A DNA stretch of 64,000 bases from CAISIP01 sp965278985 (lineage in GTDB: Bacteria; Pseudomonadota; Gammaproteobacteria; Burkholderiales; Burkholderiaceae_C): NCBI GenBank assembly GCA_965278985.1, contig OZ257131.1, positions 6,696,001 through 6,760,000 of the forward strand, written 5' to 3'. The number at the start of each line of letters is the position of its first letter. The stretch's first letter is position 1. Positions 60,064 to 64,000 of the stretch are shown here, piece by piece. Made by a program: the position numbers and the translations under genes. Under the pieces are notes generated by a model. That model saw only the letters and a list, made by a program, of their open reading frames with translations, was not told the origin of the DNA and did not search any database.

Positions 60064-62495
60064 GCTGCCCTTCGCAAGCCGGATGCGGCATGCTTCACCA
60101 TGTCTTTGACGATCCGTTCGGCTGCATTGCCCGGCACCAACACCCGGTCGACAAATTCCGCCGACCTGTCCAACAACGTGGTGTGGGCGCCCAGGTCCAG
60201 CGCAGCGCGTACAAAGGCCTCGCAGTCCGCGGCGTTTTCCAATGTGGGCAATGGCGCGTAGTTTTCCAGCGCCATGCCATGTGCTACGACGGCAACGGGT
60301 AGCCCATGGCGGGCCGCGTCCAGCGCCACGGTGGACGGCGTGGTAATGACCGCCCGCAGATGGCCCAGCAGGCTTGGTGCCGTGTAAGGCGCCCACGCGG
60401 GCGAGAGTGGGTCGGCGATCAGAATATTGGCCGCCTGCGGCGCATCTCCCTCGAAGCGTTTCGTCAGCCACAGACCCGCATGGTGCGGCTTCACCAGAAA
60501 CAAGACCTCCGGGAAGCGATGCGCCAGGGCCTGAACGGCATCGAGGAAGAATTGGCGGTATTCATTGGAATAGCGTCTCCAGTGCAGATTCTCGAAAACG
60601 CCGATGACAGTCGTGCCCGCGGGCACCACGCCATCAAGAGAGGCCTTGGGAATGCTGGCCGGCTTGGGGCAGCCAGCCGGTACGCACTTCTGCACGGTTG
60701 CGGCACGCACCTTGAAATGCAGCGTCTCGGGACCGCCCCACAGGTATACGCGACGGGACGCAAAATCAATTTTGTCGGCAGCCTGGAATTCATCGTCGTA
60801 AGTCAGCCCGACGTTCTCGAAACCATGCTGCAGCGTCGCGGTGAAGATGCCAGACGCATTGGCGATCTCGGTGAGCTGGCGGGTGAAGGTATGGGGGGCA
60901 AGGTTGGATTCGGTCACCGTCAGCAGCGTGGTGAGTTTCGGAGGCAGCCTGAATCTCTTATCGAGGTAGAAATTCTCCGCCAGGAACACATGCTCGATGC
61001 CGTGTTCCTGCAGACTGTGGGCGAGCCGGGTGGAGCTTCGAACGAGCGCCATATTGCACAGCGCCACGACCGGAACACCCGCTCGCATTGCCTGCAGCAG
61101 GATCGGCAGAGCCAGATCCAGATCTTGTATCAGGCTCAGCGCCACGCCGAACTCGGCGTGCGCTGCGACCGCCTTTCCCTGCACCGAAAGTGCGTGGTCG
61201 ATCACCTGTCTCCACGCCAAAGCGATGGCCTGCTGTCCAAAAAGGCGCTCGATGGCCTCGCGCCCTTTTTTCACATCCGCGCGCGCGCGCGCGGGGTCAC
61301 CCAGGTAGGTCCGCAAGCCGGCTAAAAAATCGTCGAGCAAGATACAGTCGCGCAGTCCGTCGAGCGCGCGGGTGGACGTGGCAACGACTGGAACGCCGGC
61401 GTCCAGCGCCGTGGCCGTTCTGTTCGCTGACTTGCACAAGCTGAAGGGGTCACGGGTGTTCGGCAATATCACGACGGAGGCGAGAGACAGTTGATCACGC
61501 ACCACGGCGGGTGACCACTCCAGGTAGCTCGACGGAATGCGCATGCCCTTGATATTCTGCGCGTACTTCTCCGCGTTGTTCGAGACGACCACAAGCTCCA
61601 CCTTGAACTCGCTCGCAACGGTTTCCAGCGCCTCGCGTATCTCCAGCAGGTCGAGCATGCCGAATCGGGCATGCGGTCCGCCATGGTTGCCAAACCACAG
61701 AATCCGCTGCACGGAAGGATCGGGAGCTGGCACCGTGACAGATGCCGGAGCGGGTATGGGTAACGTCGAGACTGCTTCGCGTGCGGATCTTCCGGCTCGC
61801 ATCGAGGTGCGCAAACGGTCGAAGCGGCGGTAGGCGCGTTTCGCCCAGGGCTTCCAATGCAATTCCTTCCTTACGCGCCGGGCGGCACGGCGTGTCAGGT
61901 TACCGAATGCAGTCGTGCGCAGACTGCGAACCCGCCGAACGATGCGCAAGGCCTTCTCACGTGCGCGCTGCCCGAAGGTTTTTTGCTGTATCTGTCGCGC
62001 CTGCGCCAGCCGGTCCCGTATCTGCGCGTACACGGCCTTGGTTTCAAGACCGTCAGGGGCCACGAATACCGGCACCGCCTCGGTCAGACGCGAACGCAGC
62101 ACGTCAGCCAAGGGCTCGGTGGTCGTGACGACCACGGTTGCCAGCCGGGCCATTGCCAGGAACATCTGGGCAGGAGATGTACGCGCCTTGATGGGTGAAA
62201 CGCCGTAGCTGTCGATAAATATGTTGTCGCAAAGATCAAGGACCACGGGTACGCCTTGCGTCGCCGCCTGTTGCACCAGAAGAAAATCGTCAGGGCTGAA
62301 GCTCTTGACGATCACCAGCACGTCCAGGGAATCCAATCCGGCATGGCCGATGTCGGAGAAAACGCGGCAGGTCAAACCGGCCTCTTCCAGCGCCAGCGCC
62401 GGCAGCACGGCCCGGTACCGGACACTGGCGATGCTCGCAGCCAGCGAAGCGACCTTCCAACCAATGGTGATACCGCGCCCGGAAGACTGATTCAT
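60060..62495 (-). CDS. Two-domain glycosyltransferase with GT4-like and CDP-glycerol-transferase-like halves
   Basis: An 811-residue protein, first of the 17-gene operon. Residues about 1-430 resemble a GT-B glycosyltransferase (FSDIGHAGLDSLDVLVIVKSF, FGNHGGPHARFGMLDLLEI, ILPNTRDPFSLCKSANRT, the last being the nucleotide-sugar loop with conserved E replaced by L-x-K-S). Residues about 440-811 form a second glycosyl/glycerophosphotransferase-like domain (LQHGFENVGLTY, VLFLVKPHHAGLW, VITTPSTVALDAARHGLPVAVV, as in CDP-glycerol transferases). The start at 62495 precedes the SITIGW-like strand; a ribosome site is weak. Two sugar additions by one protein, or one acting half, cannot be settled here. 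Confidence 0.86.
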   Translation of the reverse strand: MNQSSGRGITIGWKVASLAASIASVRYRAVLPALALEEAGLTCRVFSDIGHAGLDSLDVLVIVKSFSPDDFLLVQQAATQGVPVVLDLCDNIFIDSYGVSPIKARTSPAQMFLAMARLATVVVTTTEPLADVLRSRLTEAVPVFVAPDGLETKAVYAQIRDRLAQARQIQQKTFGQRAREKALRIVRRVRSLRTTAFGNLTRRAARRVRKELHWKPWAKRAYRRFDRLRTSMRAGRSAREAVSTLPIPAPASVTVPAPDPSVQRILWFGNHGGPHARFGMLDLLEIREALETVASEFKVELVVVSNNAEKYAQNIKGMRIPSSYLEWSPAVVRDQLSLASVVILPNTRDPFSLCKSANRTATALDAGVPVVATSTRALDGLRDCILLDDFLAGLRTYLGDPARARADVKKGREAIERLFGQQAIALAWRQVIDHALSVQGKAVAAHAEFGVALSLIQDLDLALPILLQAMRAGVPVVALCNMALVRSSTRLAHSLQEHGIEHVFLAENFYLDKRFRLPPKLTTLLTVTESNLAPHTFTRQLTEIANASGIFTATLQHGFENVGLTYDDEFQAADKIDFASRRVYLWGGPETLHFKVRAATVQKCVPAGCPKPASIPKASLDGVVPAGTTVIGVFENLHWRRYSNEYRQFFLDAVQALAHRFPEVLFLVKPHHAGLWLTKRFEGDAPQAANILIADPLSPAWAPYTAPSLLGHLRAVITTPSTVALDAARHGLPVAVVAHGMALENYAPLPTLENAADCEAFVRAALDLGAHTTLLDRSAEFVDRVLVPGNAAERIVKDMVKHAASGLRRAA

Positions 62496-62651
62496 GCGCC
62501 AACGTACGAATCTGCAGGGATTTCGGCATGGCCACAAGGGTACCCGGCAAGGATGGCGCCTTCGCGCACCGGTAGACCGAAATTCAAACCTTGCTCCCCA
62601 ATGGTTCACCAAATATACACGCCGTGACCAAGGTGGCACCGCGATCGCAAC

Positions 62652-62680
62652 AAAAAAGCCGACGTCATTATGCTACGTCG
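62652..62680 (-). terminator. Possible rho-independent terminator upstream of glycan operon
   Basis: On the minus strand CGACGT (62680-62675), a 9-base loop and ACGTCG (62665-62660) form a stem, followed after GC by six T. It would stop transcripts arriving from the MltB side before the glycan operon at 62495. The stem is only 6 bases. Confidence 0.45.
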
Positions 62681-63417
62681 CTGTGGCGCGGCCTCCCCCA
62701 AGCAGCCCAGCGCCGCTGTCATCACTGCGCGACGACGCGAAGTAATCGCCGCGCCAATTTGACGTGTGACATCTATCACCGAAACGCCGATGAGCAAAGA
62801 GGCATGACGCACCTGCATCGAAGGGCACCTACTTAGCTTAGTTGCCACTCGAGTTCGCAGGAAGCGTACCCATGTTCTGCGAAGTGCACACGGATTACGT
62901 ACCTTGTTTTCCGGAAATGCTGGCTGAACCAAGTGCCATTCGTACCTGAAGCGCTGGCCGATCAGACGTGGCACTTTCATTGCAAGCGCCGATAGGTCGC
63001 ACTTTAGGTAGTACGGCTGAACGTGTCCAAGGGCTGCCGTGCGAGGTGGCTCTTGAATTCTCAGTGGAACTGTTTCTGCCTGCCGCGGTCGGGGCGCAGC
63101 GCGACGATGGCCTGTAGCGTGAACCGGGTCCCAGACCCCGGGTCCGATCTCCAAGGCGATTCGTATATCGACGTGGCAGTCGGTGCCGCACTCGGGCAGG
63201 CCGAGCGCTCGCTCGAAGCCTTCAATGTGCACAAAGACGTCCTGCGTGGTCGCGCGTCTCCGCTTGCCCGGCTGCTCACAGCAGGCGGTAGCATTGGCGT
63301 CGCGGCGGCACCGGGAGCCATTGGCTCTGTCCCGCTCGGCCGGTGGGTCATGGAGATGCTGCGCTGCAGGTTGTGGTCTGTCCGGGAGGCAGACGGTGCA
63401 GGAAATGACCACGAGGA
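62681..63417. other. Gap of about 0.7 kb without a recognisable gene
   Basis: Open frames exist on both strands (a 268-codon minus-strand frame is the longest), but none shows a known motif, a convincing start, or consistent codon use, and the minus frame runs through the terminator at 62652-62680. I therefore leave it empty. It could hold a degraded gene or an untranslated RNA. Confidence 0.5.
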
Positions 63418-64000
63418 TCAGACGTGCGACGGGCGTGAAGTCGCTGCAGAGTTAGCGGACTTCGCTCTCGCAAATGACTTGCTCCGCATTGCGTCTGCAA
63501 AGGATTGGTGTTTGCTGGCCTTGCTTCTATGGCGTAAATGTGTGGGTTCCCGCTGTTCGCGTGCCTTTGCAACCTCCTGTCCGAGATCGATTACCGCCAT
63601 CGCGTAGTAACTGCTCCAGTTGTAACGCGTGATGACGTAGAAGTTTTCGGTGCCGGCTACGAAGGTGGGCGCAGCATCGCCGTTTTTCAGTTCTACCAAC
63701 GCCAGCAGGCCCGCGTCGGCCTTGCCCACGTCGTCTAACAGGGCCCCCCGCGTGCTCATGCTCGAGGCCGTGAAAGTGGGCAGGATATCCGGCGCCAGCA
63801 GCTCGTCGAGCTGTGCCGGTGTCGACTCCAGCCGCACTGCATAGTGCGTCGGCATCCCCGTCTGCCACCCAAAAGCCTTGAAGTAGTTCGCCACCGACCC
63901 GATCGCGTCGTCCGGACTGCCGAACAGATCGATCTTGCCGTCGCCATCGAAATCCACCGCGTATTTCACCCAGCTCGACGGCATGAACTGCGGCAGGCCC
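63418..64000 (-). CDS. Lytic murein transglycosylase B-like, C-terminal part
   Basis: The 5' part lies beyond the right edge. The visible 194 residues begin with GLPQFMPSSW, the SltB/MltB signature, followed by GDGKIDLFGSPDDAIGSVANYFKAFGWQTGMP, another hallmark, and ending near RYNWSSYYAMAVIDLGQEVAKAR. The enzyme cleaves peptidoglycan glycan strands to anhydromuramyl ends. A Lys/Ser/Arg-rich tail of about 40 residues after the usual end is odd; it may be a genuine extension or read-through of a mutated stop. The catalytic Glu is outside the window. Confidence 0.9.
   Translation of the reverse strand, partial: GLPQFMPSSWVKYAVDFDGDGKIDLFGSPDDAIGSVANYFKAFGWQTGMPTHYAVRLESTPAQLDELLAPDILPTFTASSMSTRGALLDDVGKADAGLLALVELKNGDAAPTFVAGTENFYVITRYNWSSYYAMAVIDLGQEVAKAREQREPTHLRHRSKASKHQSFADAMRSKSFARAKSANSAATSRPSHV

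Noticed and set aside
62606..63412. Minus-strand 268-codon frame after MltB
   Set aside because: No motif, weak start, and it runs through the terminator at 62652-62680. Kept only as an unexplained stretch.
63023..63607. Plus-strand 194-codon frame
   Set aside because: Overlaps the real MltB reading frame on the other strand and shows no motif.

Overview
The window looks like chromosomal DNA of a high-GC betaproteobacterium, most likely Burkholderiales/Comamonadaceae. The basis is very GC-rich coding with strong third-position bias, a Bug-type solute receptor beside a CaiB-type CoA-transferase, a PEP-CTERM protein, and an ABC-exported surface-polysaccharide locus. No rRNA, tRNA or CRISPR array was seen. 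The genus is inference.

Left edge to 15.3 kb (all minus strand): a LuxR-type ATPase regulator (12554-15265), a PEP-CTERM secreted protein (11437-12258), and a giant gene that starts at 11306 and runs off the left edge. The giant gene gives at least 3768 residues, with an N-terminal LEPR-XLL signature followed by hundreds of short beta-repeat units.

15.5-23.2 kb (minus strand): a compact four-gene operon of a transglutaminase-DUF2126 (putative amidoligase) protein, a circularly permuted ATP-grasp/alpha-E fusion, a second transglutaminase-like protein and a RidA-like protein, closed by a good terminator. A second, unfused ATP-grasp plus alpha-E pair lies at 30366-32864 on the plus strand. Together they form a predicted but biochemically uncharacterised peptide-ligation/peptide-trimming system in two copies, which I regard as the most interesting part of the window.

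23.3-30.1 kb: MnmD tRNA methyltransferase, a LysR regulator divergent from a Bug receptor with a near-symmetrical promoter between them, a class III CoA-transferase preceded by a duplicated leader, and the competence channel ComEC.

32.9-40.8 kb (plus strand): a multidomain hybrid kinase ending in an EAL phosphodiesterase, then a translationally coupled set of a methyltransferase, a glycosyltransferase-like protein, a GNAT acetyltransferase, an FdtA-type ketoisomerase, an FdtB-type aminotransferase and a DUF5672 protein. This fits making and placing a 3-acylamino-3,6-dideoxyhexose.

40.8-62.5 kb (minus strand): a surface glycan locus. Its core is a run of 17 tightly packed genes from 62495 to 45444: glycosyltransferases, five class I or FkbM methyltransferases plus a TylF-type one, a pyruvyltransferase, a Kdo-hydroxylase-like oxygenase, and the Wzm/Wzt exporter, whose ATPase carries a C-terminal extension. 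At its promoter-distal end lie a glycosyltransferase relic and scrambled IS3/IS66 transposase pieces (44.7-45.45 kb), followed by an acyltransferase, a short orphan ORF, a GT2 and an epimerase. The right edge holds the C-terminal part of an MltB-like lytic transglycosylase, separated from the glycan operon by about 0.9 kb with no gene I can support.

All calls come from reading the sequence. Family names rest on motif recognition, not searches.
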